This document shows, in pieces, positions 1 to 11,690 of a DNA stretch of 64,000 bases (position 1 is the first letter of the stretch; each line of letters opens with the position of its first letter). Made by a program: the position numbers and the translations under genes. The DNA is from Norana najaformis (taxonomy: Eukaryota; Annelida; Clitellata; Crassiclitellata; Hormogastridae): the NCBI GenBank assembly GCA_964023275.1, contig OZ029927.1, forward strand, positions 9,161,720 to 9,225,719, read 5' to 3'. Below the pieces are notes generated by a model. It made no database searches. It worked only from the letters and a program-made list of their open reading frames with translations, and was not told where the DNA came from.

Positions 1-679
1 CCTGTGCTATCCCTTTACTGGGCTTCTGATGGTACGAGAGCGCACTTCCTGAATGGTGATAATACCAGCACATAGACTAATATATCGAATGGATGAGTAA
101 TATTGAGTATTAATATTCTTAAAACTAATAAATCACTGTGGCCGTCGAGGATACTGTCAGACATCAGTTGTGTATGTTGATATGGTTTAGATAAAAAGAT
201 GCATGAACTGTCTGGCTATGGGTCACAATTCATGCGCAAAAGTACTCGAATGTATTCGAATGCGTTTTAGTGAAAACAATGTGTATGATTCTGTGTATCT
301 GGGTATTTCCACTTAACTGCCCTAAAGAAGCTGTGAAAACGTTCCTAGATAAAGAGATTCTCCTTTTTTAAAGTTCGTATCTCTGATAGAACGGTGTTTG
401 AGCAGTTAGAGAATGCCTCCACTTGAAGCCCCTCGCAGACACCCTGAAGACGGATCAGTGAGGTTCAGTCGAAATCTAGTTGATGCTCCGTTTCAGCATC
501 ATAGCAGAATCAAAGAAGAGGTCAACACAACTCTACAATTGCAACAGTGCTTATTTATTTCATATATTTATTTAGCGACAGTGAATTCAGACAACATCCA
601 TCATTGACAGCTGGCATATGCTTGGAATCCCTGTTCCACTTACTATACCATACTGCGTTGATGACTGGTAATGAAACAT
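1..679. other. non-coding, no recognised feature
   Basis: Complex AT-leaning sequence without a supported gene. The open frame at 413-607 has no recognisable domain and no splice context. A short motif near 560-590 (ATTTAGCGACAGTGAATT) recurs near 5450, so part of this stretch is probably an old interspersed repeat. Confidence 0.5.
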
Positions 680-775
680 AGCGGGATGAAACGTTCGCCA
701 CAAACGGTTCATTGAAAAATGACAAGGGTCGAGGCCATACGGTCGCTATAGAAAAACGTGTACATTTACATTTAC
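680..775 (+). repeat. SINE-A 3' fragment
   Basis: It ends with GAGGCCATACGGTCGCTATA, then GTGTACATTTACATTTA. The same 3' module closes the full copy at 3161-3419 and the copies at 13364-13635 (reverse) and 21596-21752. The ACATTT-type tail fits a SINE 3' end. The head is missing here. Confidence 0.7.
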
Positions 776-1212
776 GGTTACGCTTATCGTTTCTTGCTCT
801 ACCCAAGTTGATAATACACAAGCGTTAACACTATTGATCAGTACAAGCGTTCTGGAGACAATAGTGACTACTTGTTAACAGACACTGTATTTCAGAGTAC
901 ACGTCATCTCACCCTGGGCGGTGATAACTGTATTAAACAGAAGTCAAACATTCATTATTTTGCAGGCCTGGGCCCATTCACTGTCAAAACCAGACCGTTG
1001 AATTATATTTATTATGCTTTATATAAGACGATAATAATAGGTCAAATGCATGTCTCAAAGCGCTGGCCTAGATGATATGACGGAAAAGAGGATGAGATAA
1101 TCACTGGAAATTATGTATTGACTCAGACTATTATTGGTTTTAATGGAGTGGCACATCAACACCGATGCTATTCAGCTCAGTTAACAATTCAACGTTCAGT
1201 CTGAAACAGGCT
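776..1212. other. non-coding stretch
   Basis: I see no gene, structured RNA or transposon here. The open frame at 872-1075 begins at TTG and shows no family features. Confidence 0.4.
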
Positions 1213-1322
1213 ATCTACTTCTACTTCTGCATCTTCTGCGTCTTCTTCTTCTTCTGCTTCTTCTTCTGCTACTTCTTCATCTTCTGTCTTCTTCTTCGCG
1301 TTCTTCTTCGCATTCTTCTACC
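1213..1322 (+). repeat. CTT/TTC-rich microsatellite
   Basis: Imperfect TTC/CTT trinucleotides interspersed with CTGC and CATC. They create artificial Phe/Cys-rich and, on the other strand, Arg/Lys-rich reading frames that should not be taken as proteins. Confidence 0.8.
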
Positions 1323-2617
1323 AAAGGGCTCAGCAGATATGTGTGGAGGAAAAACGTGCAGTGAACAATTACGGACTTTCAGCGATGATGATGAAATAGA
1401 CATAGGTAAATCACAACTTTTGCAGTAAAATAACCTAAATTGGGTAGGGAACAACTTTTACTGTAGCAACCAAACAGCTGTGGGCCACTATAATTGTACT
1501 CTGTTACCAGATACTTGGTATGGCTGGTCCTTGACCCGCGACATCCGTTCTCGCGAGATGAGATTAATGAAACCGCATATCACGAGGTATTTGGGCCGAC
1601 AACCTTCTGACCCATAGACATTTTGAAACGTAGACCGTCTTCCGGGCGATCGATGACCTGTGACCCGCAGACATGGATGAAAGCCTAGAGCGCTGTTCAG
1701 GCCAAGATTCGAGTAAATCATAAAACAGGCGATGACTGATTTCCCAGCAGAGCGCCGGGCGTCGGAATATAATGGGATTGTTTGGTGATAGCGACACGTG
1801 ATTGTACCATTCATCATGCCATCCTCAAAGAGTCGCTTTCAACCGCCTTCAGAGGCGTTTTAACCTAATATGTACTTTATATTCGCCACCGCAGACGTAA
1901 ATACTTGAAGATCACCCTCCGACACCCACATCTTGTGACAATTTACTGGTTTTAGACGCCCCTGTAGCACAAAGGAGAACACGGCAGCCTCGGGGTCTTA
2001 AATTTGTCTCGTCTGAGGTTCTGCGTAATGGGTTTGCGGTGAAACTGTATCACTCTTGTAAGGATTAGCCCAAAAAGTATATTCTTTAGTAGGAGGATGG
2101 AGAGTAGCGTGATCTACCGTGTCTGAAAATGCAACTGCTGTTAAACTTGAATTGGCCACAAAAACTCAGAAAATCGAGTAAATTTCTTGAAGCATCCTGT
2201 CTTCTCATCACTATGATTGCTTTTTGGACAGCTTCCCGTCATTTTAATCAATGGAAGAGATTAAATTACCACAATTCCACGGACTTCAACATAAAAATTC
2301 TTTGACTACATTTTCGATCGATAGCTTATAGCAGACGTTTGTTGTCGTGCGCGGCGTCATGGAATTTTGGATTAACCGATTTACATTATAAATAGCTGAC
2401 AACATAATTGACAGCATAATATCTGGTGAAGAGGTCAGCGTAGAGATTTTAACCCAGTTACAAAGAGACTAAGCTCTGATTCAAAGTTTCTGAATTGTTC
2501 GACTGTGATCTGTTTGCCCATAGTGTGAAATTGAGTATTGTTTCCATTCGTTCCAGGATCTGAGATGAACTTATGGTTCTTCTGCACGAACTTCATCAGA
2601 CGGTCACTGTGTAGGGA
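1323..2617. other. non-coding stretch
   Basis: Two overlapping open frames on the minus strand (1488-1817 and 1564-1797) have no recognisable motif and no conserved neighbours. I see no RNA gene and no repeat boundary. Confidence 0.4.
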
Positions 2618-2865
2618 GGGACCTTGGGAAAGTTCCTCGCGCCCAACTTCTCAGGCCATCGATTGATACATAGTCAGTGGCGGCTTCAGGATTGCTTGCG
2701 CTGGAGAAGAGCATATCCAGAGGGACGCCACATGTCGGCAGTCCACCATGCACGGGTCTGGTCTGAGGGGCGCCGACATATAACCAAGAGGGGCGGGGAG
2801 TGCGAAGCGCTCCGACGTCTATACTAAACGCCCCACTGTGCATAGTCATTAGATAGTTTTGCTTT
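2618..2865 (+). repeat. SINE-B fragment interrupted by a small DNA element
   Basis: The segment from GGGACCTTGGG through CATCGATTGAT, followed by TAGTCATTAGATAG after the inserted element, matches the internal part of the SINE-B copy at about 37,405-37,470 (GGGACCTTG..., CATCGATTGAT, TAGTCATTCGATAG). The interruption lies at 2675-2838. Confidence 0.6.
2675..2838. mobile_element. hAT-like MITE
   Basis: A 164-bp non-coding element that starts CAGTGGCGGC and ends GCCCCACTG, giving short imperfect terminal inverted repeats. It is flanked by an 8-bp near-perfect target duplication, TACATAGT at 2667-2674 and TGCATAGT at 2839-2846. Both flanks together rebuild an uninterrupted SINE-B. The CAG terminus and 8-bp duplication are typical of the hAT superfamily. 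Related copies occur at about 7680-7730 (partial), 42,870-43,050 and 60,065-60,215 (both reversed). Confidence 0.65.
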
Positions 2866-3160
2866 ATAAATCAGAAGTAATATTATAATAATAGAATAAA
2901 AACCGCATCGAAGACAGTGTAATTAACATTTAAATAAGAGGCATTTGAATGCATTTTCGAACAACAGTTGCACACGCCAGGGATCGTTGTTCCATCCAGT
3001 GGTCTTCGCATGCGAGTTCTTCATGTGAAACTCTTGGTTCTTTGTTGAGCCGTGCAAACGAAAGGCCCTCAAGGTGTCAAGTTTTATGAATGTGGACATT
3101 AATATAGCCTCACGCAAATGACCACTCGCCTACACGTAGCGCCTCTCTGACGCAATTACT

Positions 3161-3419
3161 GGCCTAGTTAGCTACATCGGTAAACGCGCATGCCAAGGAG
3201 CCTCTGTGCGTGAGGATCCCTGGTTCGCATACCGATCGTGGCTTAGTTCAGAGATTTGAATATCGGGCAAGCACGGACCATGCATGGGGACCTTAAATGG
3301 CGAGGCGCCCACTCAAACGAGCAGCGGTGTTGAAGGATCTCTCCCGATTTATTCGTTGAAACAATAAGCAGGGGCGAGGCCATACGGTCGCTATAGAAAA
3401 ACGTGTACATTTACATTTA
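3161..3419 (+). repeat. SINE-A, near full-length
   Basis: The head is tRNA-like, with an A-box-like TAGCTACATCGG and a B-box-like CTGGTTCGCATACC. A body follows (GCACGGACC..., GGCGCCCACTCAAACG...), and the element ends in the GTGTACATTTACATTTA tail. The same order appears reversed at 13364-13635. The tRNA-like head implies RNA polymerase III ancestry. Confidence 0.7.
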
Positions 3420-3611
3420 GTAGCTGACCTATAGTTGTTGCCACCCGTGTAGCCCTTCTACGCTTTAGTTGAATTGTCTTTGAGCTTCGTATGGATGCAA
3501 AGCTGATTCTCAGTCCATCATGAGTCGCCAGATGTCAGCCATCGCGTGGTTTTACGGCATACTCGCCAGATGGCAGCGAGGTTGATTTCTGCTTGAACGC
3601 ATAATTGTGCC

Positions 3612-3700
3612 GCACAGTGGTCTATCGGTAGCTAGTTGTGGCTGTAATCCAACGATTGTAAGTTCGCGCCTGCTAGAGATTGATTCACTGATTGATGGAA
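3612..3700 (+). repeat. tRNA-derived SINE head (solo)
   Basis: GTGGTCTATCGGTA resembles an A box and AAGTTCGCGCC a B box, at tRNA-like spacing with TGTAATCC between. No acceptor stem can be formed, so this is a SINE head or tRNA relic and not a functional tRNA gene. Confidence 0.45.
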
Positions 3701-4139
3701 GAGATTGACCCGGTGAAAGGGAAGTTACCACTCTCTGCTACAAATTGCGACCTCTTTACACTTTATTATATCGTTATATAACCTCGCAAATCAGCTGTGG
3801 CGGTTAATGAATGTGCGCCATATAAACTTGTCATGTGCTTGTTAAATCCCGGTAGAGTGCTTATATGCCAAGAACAGCTACAGAATCAGGATAAAACTAT
3901 AGAAAGATAGACGATATATCACACAATGTGATATGATACAGTTTAAAGCAGGTTGCAATTTGTAGGAGAGAAGGAACATCATTCTCACCGGTTCAGTAAC
4001 TCTCTCACTGAAGGTAAATTTCCAAGTAATTGTCTCTATTTTCTCTCACGGATGCTAACCACAAATCCACCGTGGTGATATGTAATGTTATGCAAATCTC
4101 TTAGCATCACACAAGAGCTATCTACATACCTACCGTTTG
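3701..4139. other. non-coding stretch
   Basis: AT-rich sequence with no supported coding, RNA or repeat feature. Confidence 0.4.
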
Positions 4140-4184
4140 GGTCTGGACTTCCAACCAAACCTGGCCATACCCTGCCTAACCGAT

Positions 4185-4275
4185 TGTCTATTTGACTGAG
4201 CGCCTGTGATTAAGCTGGTTCCTGCAACTTAGGTTTTTGGGCGCTGAAGAAATCGGAAGATTACAAATGCGATTC
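4185..4275 (+). repeat. interspersed repeat also present in the 47.1-47.4 kb insertion
   Basis: TTGACTGAGCGCCTGTGATT, AAGCTGG and then AGAAATCGGAAGATTACAAA correspond to the 3' end of the 47,088-47,422 insertion (TTGACTGTGCGTCTGTGAAT, AAGCTGG, GAAATCTCGGAATTACGATT). The two are therefore diverged copies of one retroposed family. Confidence 0.5.
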
Positions 4276-4795
4276 GCCAGCACTTAATCCAATGAAATCA
4301 ATCTGTTGGTTATTTGAATCTTGGTCCTTTAGGTCTTGGTTCCTGGAGAACATCCATCCCCGCCTCAGATTCAGATTGTCTGATTTGCTGCTCTCGTAAT
4401 AAGTACTTGAAACAAAATGGATGAATTATTTCCTGCTATGCTGCAGTATATTGACATTCGCCAGGTGCTTCTTATCGACGGCAGAAGTTTGCCAACTAGC
4501 ATATCCACCTACACAAACACATTTCCCATTCCTACCAACTAAGCAACATTCTTCACCCACTCTATCACATTTAAATCATCCTTTTCTTTTCTGACACTGT
4601 CATCTCTAGCCCTCTTTCTCACAGAAATTTTACAGCCGTTCTTCCTCTTATCTTCTTCATAATCCCACCTGCATTCTATAACACCTTTACTCAAATCAGC
4701 AAATGAATTCTCTTTAACTCAAAACCCAATCTAATTAATCCGTATCGTTCGTCCATGTACTTGGGGTGTCATTGAAAGAAAGGAAGAGGAAAGAA

Positions 4796-5089
4796 TATAT
4801 AAGATAGATGATCGGAGTAGCTTGTATAACCGAGAAAGTATGGGAGGCCAGACTAAGATGGTATGGTCATGTAAAGCGTGCAGAAGAAGAAAGCTACATC
4901 AAAAGAATTATGCAGGCAGAAATTCATGCACATCGCAGACAAAGGAAGAGATGGAGGGATGATCCAACAGGACCTCAAACTACTCAAACTAAAGAAGAAG
5001 AACACTGGAAACAGAAAAAAGTGGAGAGCAGAGAGATTCGTCCATACACACTAACTGAATCCAATCTCATCATATCCAACCAAATCTAA
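4796..5089 (+). pseudogene. non-LTR retrotransposon ORF2 C-terminal fossil
   Basis: The translation contains ITEKVWEARLRWYGHVKRAE followed by a basic stretch with RQRKRWRDD. This is the characteristic C-terminal tail of many animal LINE reverse-transcriptase polyproteins (the ARLRWYGHV region). After about 4955 the homologous reading continues in the next frame (DLKLLKLKK, then NRKKWRAE), so a frameshift has occurred. Only the 3' end remains, without the reverse-transcriptase core. The following 5080-5180 stretch is rich in AATCT/TCTAATC and may be its degenerate tail. It is a dead copy with no inferred function. Confidence 0.7.
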
Positions 5090-5180
5090 TCAAATCTAAT
5101 CCCATCTGATCTGATATGGTCTGGTCTATTCTATTCTAGTCAAGTCTAGTCCAATCCAATCCAGTCTAATCACGGAATCT

Positions 5181-6154
5181 TATAGTCATGTAATGTAGTC
5201 TCTTGTCGTGTAGTCAAGTAGTCTCATAGTTCCGCCATCTTGTAATCACGTAGTTTCTTAACCAAGGCATGAATTGATGAAAGCTCAGAAGCGAGACACG
5301 AGTCCAAAATAGCGACCCTTTTGAGAAGTCTACTCAAAATGCATTTGATATTAATATCTGTGGGCTGAATTTTAGCAGGATTTAAAGAAGTTCGCACGAT
5401 TCTGCTATTACAACAATATTTACTTATTTAAAGTTTTAATTAATTAATTTATCTAGTGACAGTGAATTAAGACTACGGACAATCATAACGGTTACTACTA
5501 TCACACAGGCATCTCGAAGCGACCAAATATAACAAAAATCATTGACCACTCCTTTAAAAGGCGCTACCTCAAGTTCAGGGTACAATACACCTCACGACAT
5601 CTAGCTACGACGTAACTTACACCGACGACAGATGGACGGACGGACGGACATTTACACAAACAGCACAGTTACGCGTCATTGCACTTTCCGCTCCAGTAAA
5701 CCCGAGGTACTAATGTCATTCGCGCCAGTGGCCGCCATCTTGGAGGGCCTTCCTCAGAGAGTTGAAGAAATCCACCTGGTTGGATGGAAGGGCGTTTTCC
5801 ACCAGAGCCTTAGGAAGCATTCCTCCGAGATCCGTCTGAATATAGCAGACCACTCGTGTCTTCTTCGGCTCTCTGTAAAAGTAGAAAGTAGTGAGTACAA
5901 AACGGGCGCTAAATAAATGATTCCTTTATATTTATATCAAAGCAGTGATATAGCGCCTTTATAAAGTTCTCAACAGTGGCACTGCGTTAGTCTGAATGCG
6001 ACTACAAAATCAAAATACTGCATTGAATATTTGCGATTACAAAAGTACAGTGAGCAGTAGTGCAAAACCTGAATAGGTTCTGTGAGTTGTCGTGTGATCT
6101 GGTGTGATCTGGTAGACAGAAAGTGGTGGGAAAATGTGGGTTTATAGGACAGAG
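5181..6154. other. non-coding, with a short 'TATAGCGCC' interspersed repeat
   Basis: A GGAC tetranucleotide tract lies near 5632-5655. Near 5945-5985, TGATATAGCGCCTTTATAAA followed by GTGGCACTGCG belongs to a repeat that recurs near 16,500, 21,530, 22,900 and 23,045. The open frame at 5632-5916 has no recognisable domain. Confidence 0.4.
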
Positions 6155-6500
6155 AAGAAGACAAAGAGAAAGAGGAGGGAATCGATCTGGTTGAAAAGAA
6201 AAGAGCATGAGATGAAAAAGCACGAGGTTAAAAGAACCCTGAGGTTAATATAACATGAGCTGAAAAGAACACGAGGTAGAAAAACATGAGGTGAAAGTAA
6301 ACATGAGTAGAAAAGAGCATGATGTAAAAGAACATGAGGTAGGCCTGAAAGAACACGAGGTGAAAAGAGCATAAGCTGAAAATAACACGAGGTAAAAAAC
6401 AGTAAATGAAAAGACCATGAAGAGAAAAGACCATGTGGTGAAAAGAAAATGAGATGAAAAACCATTAGATGAAAAAGACACAAAGACAAAATAGTAAGGA
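6155..6500. repeat. 15-16-bp purine-rich minisatellite
   Basis: About 20 diverged units close to GAAAAGAACATGAGGT run along the + strand. One strand is almost entirely purine apart from a recurring C and T. Because the unit is often not a multiple of three and contains few stop triplets on the reverse strand, overlapping Phe/Ser/His/Leu-rich frames appear on the minus strand (6142-6516, 6228-6434, 6245-6481). These are artefacts of the array. Confidence 0.8.
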
Positions 6501-7679
6501 GAAGAGGCGGAGACAAGAAAATATTAAGAACAACTGCATGTCATGCAACTGAAAGCGTCGGTACAGGGAAGCCAGAGGGCCAGGCCCCACTTTAAAATCT
6601 GGATGCAGAGTTGCTTTTAACAACCTCCCGCTTTGACCCGAAAGAAACAAATTTTTAGTTTGACTTAGGCCATGTCACTTGGGTCGGGGATATCCGGCTA
6701 AACTGACTGATCGACAGATCGACCGACTGACTGACCCTGGAACCCTGAAGCAGATGATGGCGCAAGGGTAGTTGATCCCACGAACAAACTCCTGACACGG
6801 CGGGCAGCCAGGATGCTCAACCCCTCGAGCTTGAATCATACAAACAACAAACAAACTCTGTCAAAAATGAATGAATGAATTAATTAATTAATGGCGAACG
6901 AACGAATGAAAGAAAGAATGAATAAATATCTTGACCTGTACAGCAACGTGGTCAATGTAGGTTCAAATCCTGGTACGTAGATTGGAACGACCTATATGTT
7001 GTCGAAATGAGCGCAGCCCGTAAGCCAAGCCAAATAATGGCTACTTAGACCAGCAACTTGAAGATGATCAATTGTGTTTAACTGTAAGCCTCTTAATGCA
7101 TTCAAGGGGTCATTCAGCATAGGTGCCACATGTATTGCAATGAGGTCACATTCGAGCAAAAAACATATATCACTGAAGGTTTGAAAGAATGTAATATATA
7201 TATATATATACATTAGAGGCTGTTTTACTCAAGGCAACAATGATCCCTCGAAAATTTAGCTAGGAGCAAAAATAGGAGAAATATTTAAAAATCAGGACTC
7301 GTCCTCAGGAGAAGATAGGGAAAGATACTCTTGGGAAGCTAAACGCAATGGACAGAAATATTTCTTTTATTCGATTTGGAAGTAAAATATTCCAAATCGT
7401 TCTATTCTCAATGACATCGTCTAGTTTCATTACTAATCTTCGCTGATTTGATAATTCTAGGAGGACAGAAACGGATTTTCTTAAATCCGGCTTAGATAAT
7501 CTTATAAACGACAGCGATAATGGTGACTTTGATGTCACCACGTTGCATCGTTCGACGCTATTAACGATTATTCATGCCAGACCCGGAAGTGACCAAGCGG
7601 CCATTTCACTGGTATTCTATGCTTATATAACTTTATCTCAGTGCTAAGTTCTCGGGTATTTACAGTTCTGATGCATAGT
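6501..7679. other. non-coding with simple repeats
   Basis: Contains GAATGAAT/TTAATTAA simple sequence at 6850-6935, a B-box-like GGTTCAAATCCTGG at about 6960 without a partner A box, and a TA run at 7197-7212. No supported gene. Confidence 0.45.
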
Positions 7680-7730
7680 CAGTGGCAGATCTAGGATTGC
7701 TTGCGTGGGGAAAGAGCATTTTCAGTGTTG
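7680..7730 (+). mobile_element. partial hAT-like MITE copy
   Basis: Starts CAGTGGCAGATCTAGGATTG and continues CTTGCG, GAAAGAGCATTTTC. This matches the 5' end of the element at 2675-2838. The 3' terminus is not visible, so the copy is truncated or diverged. Confidence 0.5.
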
Positions 7731-7874
7731 AGACGAGTCTTCCCAACGGGATTTTGGTCGACAGCAGAACGAGACTGTTTAGGAGACGTGATTGAGGAAA
7801 ATGGCGGATGAGACCCTGCCTATCGAATGCATTTCCTCTGGCTATATAGATCGGTTACTCCGATGCCGTTCAAC

Positions 7875-7975
7875 ACACACACACACACACATCCATGCAT
7901 GGAATATTGTATAGAGATATGTGTAAAAATATGATACATACATATATAAATACATATACATATGTATACAATCAT
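7875..7975. repeat. CA and TATA/ATAC simple repeat
   Basis: An (AC)n run near 7877-7895 is followed by ATAC/TATATA-type sequence. Confidence 0.75.
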
Positions 7976-8496
7976 ACGGAAAGTTATAAACAAGTACAGC
8001 AATTATTATTTTAGTCGTTCCTGGTGTGTTTTTTATTTACTCTGGACTTTTTAAATCCTGAAGGATCATTCCTACCTCGGGTAAAGACATTTTACATGTT
8101 GTAATTCTTCCGTCTCCTAACGTAACTCCGTTGTCTCTTACACACACCTTGCCCCGTCCACTCTACATCAATTGTTACTCTCCTCATGACGTCTTCCATT
8201 CGAAGATCTCTACTCCTGTATCTGTCTCTGTTTCATTCTCCCCTGTTATCTCATATTCTCCCTCTCCCTGGCTGTATCCCTGCCTGCCTTTCTTAATTTT
8301 CTAGCAACCTCCGAGCATTCTTGTATTTTCCATGTAAACTTTGTTGATATATTGCGGCGTGAGAAGTGACTGAACAAACACAAACGAAAGCGAATTTTAC
8401 GACCCCTCAAAGCAAAGGTCATCGACGCCGTTGCGCCAACTGGCGACCGAAACACAAACCTCGTCTCTCGCTCGCTGACCGACCAGAGGGAGAGCG
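7976..8496. other. non-coding stretch
   Basis: Pyrimidine-leaning sequence. The minus-strand frame at 8246-8455 has no recognisable feature. Confidence 0.35.
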
Positions 8497-8885
8497 ACGG
8501 ACAAACTGACGGACAGGGAAAGCGACCGATAGTCGGACGAAGTGAGGGAATGATGGATACGGATGAGAGGAAAGACGGAGATGAATAGAGACGGATTCAC
8601 GGATCGATGGAAGAAGATACTGTAAGTACTGACAAACGGACAGTCATACTGTAGCAGGGACAGACAGGTGGAAGGACGGACGGACGGAAAGACAAGGCGA
8701 TGGATGGATGCATGGATGCATGGATGGATTGATATATGGATAGATGAATGCAAAGATGGATGCATGGATACATGGAAAGATGAATTGATGGATGGATGGA
8801 CGTACGGATGGACAATGCGATGGATGGATGAATAGATGGAGGGATGAATAGATGGATGCATGCATGCATGCATGCATGGAAGGAT
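8497..8885. repeat. GGAT/GGAC tetranucleotide array
   Basis: Imperfect GGAT, GGAC and ATGC tetramers, densest at 8697-8880. On the minus strand they yield periodic His-Pro-Ser-Ile reading frames in several registers, which is the signature of a tetranucleotide array and not of a protein. Confidence 0.85.
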
Positions 8886-9235
8886 AGAAAAAAGGTAATA
8901 AACGCACTGTGAACGGACGGATTGTCATGCAGATGATTTTATAAGGCAAGGTTATTGATGCCGTAAAGCCTCTGCAGCAGCAGCTGCACCAAATACTCGT
9001 CGGTCGCCTTTACCGACGCCGCTATTCAACCCATCGAATCGGCGCTGGGCTGTAATAAAGCAAGACAGGACCAGACCGAGACTCCGATCCATGCCTGGTC
9101 TGGTCTTATTTTGTGTTCTATAGTCTTCCCTAGTCGGAGGAGACTTCTAAGCGGTAAAAGATTAGCACTGTGGTCCGTCTTTCTAGCTCTAAGTTGATCG
9201 GTGTCTAAATGTCTGTCCATCCGTTCAATCGTTTT

Positions 9236-9400
9236 CCTTGTCAGTCAGTCAGTCAGTCAGTCAGTAATTCACTCACTCATTTGCTTACTCTCTTACTAGC
9301 TCACTCACTCATTCATTAAGTCAGTCAGTCAGTTAATCAGTCAGTCAATCAATCAGTCATTCGGTCGGTCTGTCTGTCTGTCTGCCTGTGTGTCCGCTTG
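9236..9400. repeat. TCAG/CTCA/TCTG tetranucleotide array
   Basis: GTCAGTCAGTCAGTCAGTCA followed by ACTC, TCAA and TCTG variants. Similar arrays recur at 10,620-10,800 and 12,956-13,075. Confidence 0.85.
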
Positions 9401-10619
9401 CCTGCTTGTTTTCCTGTGTGTATTCCCGAAGTAGTGTCCTCTATCTGCTGTATCATCCCCTGCCTGTTTCGATCACAAGCCATTTCCCGAAAGAGCCTAA
9501 TTAATTCTTTGAACACCCTGTTTACCTGCTCATTCATAAGCCATTGATTAGCCACATTATCGTACCATAAAACAGCAAATATTGTATTTTTATCGCCGTT
9601 TTTCCAAAAAAAGGCCCAAGGCATCAGCACACTCATTACAAAGGAGGCCTAATGCCTGCTAACAGCAAACACGATGCAGGTGGAAACAGACTCGCAATTA
9701 AAGACAATCATTTTGGCCTAAAGCCACACAGCTAATCTGGTTGCTTTTTACCACAATCGGACACAAGTGGTGGCATTATTTCACGACCCCATCAGCCAGA
9801 AGATGTCGTTAAACACTTGCTATTCATGATAACACCGCCAAGCACTTGTGCTACAAAGTAGAATATTTTTTGACAGCGCTGTAAACTGCTTGGGAAGAGG
9901 CCCAGACTGTATAGGAACCTTCAGTAAGTCCTTAGCGCACAACTGCTAAGCGTTATTACTTGATACTTCCTCAATAGATAAGAGGGCTATATGCAGACAC
10001 AAGAAACAAAAAGAAAACTTGGAGGTTATGAACAATCAGGAAAGAATGCTTTTAGCATCTTTTTAAGAAGACTCCTCTTTACAGATGGACGGATTCATCT
10101 TAAGGAACATTCGGGTGCAGCAACTGCTATTTCTCGAGTGTTCTTTGCACATCAAAACAACTCGTTGCGTCGATTGAGTTACTCTGCCTGGCTTTTACGG
10201 TCGTCAGTGACTTTCTGCAAAGGACGAAAATCACCTAATCGTTTGAAAGGCTGATGATGTATGGAATAAAGTGCTTACTGCCATTATAAATCTCCAATTT
10301 TGCACTAACTAGCTGCTTTTGCACAGCCAGGATCCACATCAATCACCACCTATCTGTTTTTTCTAATAAGCACGGCGAAAGTTTATCTAAGGCACATTTG
10401 AGTGATATTCAGTGAAATCGAAGCGCTGTGCTCAAGACTCTGGTAAGCAAAGTTAAGGTAAATGAAGTCGAGTACTCAGGTGACTGACGATCTGTGGAAT
10501 ACTACGCCACCTTGGCTAATCACTTCAGTACGCTTTCCCTGGTTATGGGATGCTGTTAGATTTCTGTCTTTCGGTTTATCCTCCTGCCAAGAGCACTTTA
10601 AAACCGCCAAAACACTCTT
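9401..10619. other. non-coding, complex sequence
   Basis: Non-repetitive. The part from about 9640 to 9870 is dense in short transcription-factor-like words (CAATTAAAG, CAAGTGG, AAGCACTTG) and could be a conserved non-coding element. This is speculation. Open frames at 9349-9636, 9991-10254 and 10462-10653 show no family features. Confidence 0.3.
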
Positions 10620-10800
10620 CAGCCAGTCATTCAGTCAGTTAGTGAATAAATGAATCTGTTTGCCAATCAGTGACTCAGCCAGTCAGTCAGTCAGTCAGTT
10701 AGTCGGTCAGTCAGTCAGTCGATCAGTTAATCATTCAATCAGTCTGTCAGCCAATTAGTGAATCAGTGAATCAATCAGTCAGTCAGTTTCTGTCGAGGCG
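10620..10800. repeat. TCAG tetranucleotide array
   Basis: Interrupted CAGTCAGTCAGTCAGT tracts alternating with AATCAGT variants. Confidence 0.85.
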
Positions 10801-11019
10801 TATAAGCAATGTAAGCAAGCGCAACACATGTTTTATACACGAAGTCAATCCCTCTCTCACACACTAGAGCAATCCAGTGTGATAGGTCGGCATGGACAAT
10901 TTCTTCAGTGACTGGGGTCAGGTCTTTCCTCTAATGGAAGATAGGGTCAAACAGCCGACGAGAATGTAAGACTATGCGGACTTTATGAGTTAATGTGATG
11001 CGTGAGATACCTTAAGACT

Positions 11020-11280
11020 TTATTTAACTTTTGTACCTTTGAACCTTTTAGACCAGGGATCAACGATGCATGTATATCCATAAAAATCTCCCTCTTCTGG
11101 TTGTGAATGACGTAAAAGCTCACTGAACAAGGTCAGTTCATCCGGGTCAAAGATGCCGGCGCTCATACCATTGAATAAGCCATAGGCGTGTTGTGTTACC
11201 GGCATAAGAGGGAGTGGCAAGTCGTAATCCTCGCTGTCTGATCTTCCCAATGACAGGTTAGAGGCGATGTACCCAGTTTA
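11020..11280 (-). CDS. orphan open frame, possible exon or transposon fragment
   Basis: On the minus strand an open stretch runs from near 11,277 to the stop at 11,020. Its composition looks like protein: acidic and aromatic residues, few simple repeats, and a C-terminal DPWSKRFKG. I do not recognise the family. The annotated frame would have to begin at TTG. No ATG precedes the internal Met residues, and no clear splice acceptor defines the 5' edge. It could be a last exon, a transposase fragment, or chance. Confidence 0.2.
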
Positions 11281-11339
11281 CAGCTGAATTCGCCAGGGCT
11301 GTTCTATACTAGCACCCCGCTAGTATAAGAGAAACTTAA

Positions 11340-11690
11340 ATTGTTAGTAGTGTATATACAGAATGCATGTATCTATGTAGATATACCTATGAATGCACCA
11401 CTATATATTCAATATACAAATGTATATATAAATACAGACATATGGATATACATGCATGATTGTTTATATGAATGTACTTGAATGAATGAATGAATGTAAA
11501 GTGGTCTCTGAATGCACTCACAAATTTATACATACACACATGTATATAAATGCAAGCATGTATACACATACAGATCTTTGAATGTATACCAAAATACATA
11601 TACATGCATGTATAAATGCATAATAATGTAGATATACCTACGAGTGGATCAGTTTATATATATAGACATATGTGTGTATTTACATTTACA
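11340..11690. repeat. ATAC/TATG simple-sequence region
   Basis: Degenerate TATA/CATA/TATG sequence. A short motif (GTAGATATACCTA) occurs twice, near 11,375 and 11,628, which suggests a local duplication. Confidence 0.7.

Noticed and set aside
1488-1817. 109-codon minus-strand frame
   Set aside because: No recognisable motif, and a second overlapping frame on the same strand looks equally plausible. Probably chance.
6142-6516. Phe/Leu/Ser/His-rich minus-strand proteins
   Set aside because: Translation of a purine-rich minisatellite, open in all three frames.
8397-8949. His/Pro/Ser/Ile-rich minus-strand proteins
   Set aside because: Produced by GGAT tetranucleotide repeats in several registers.
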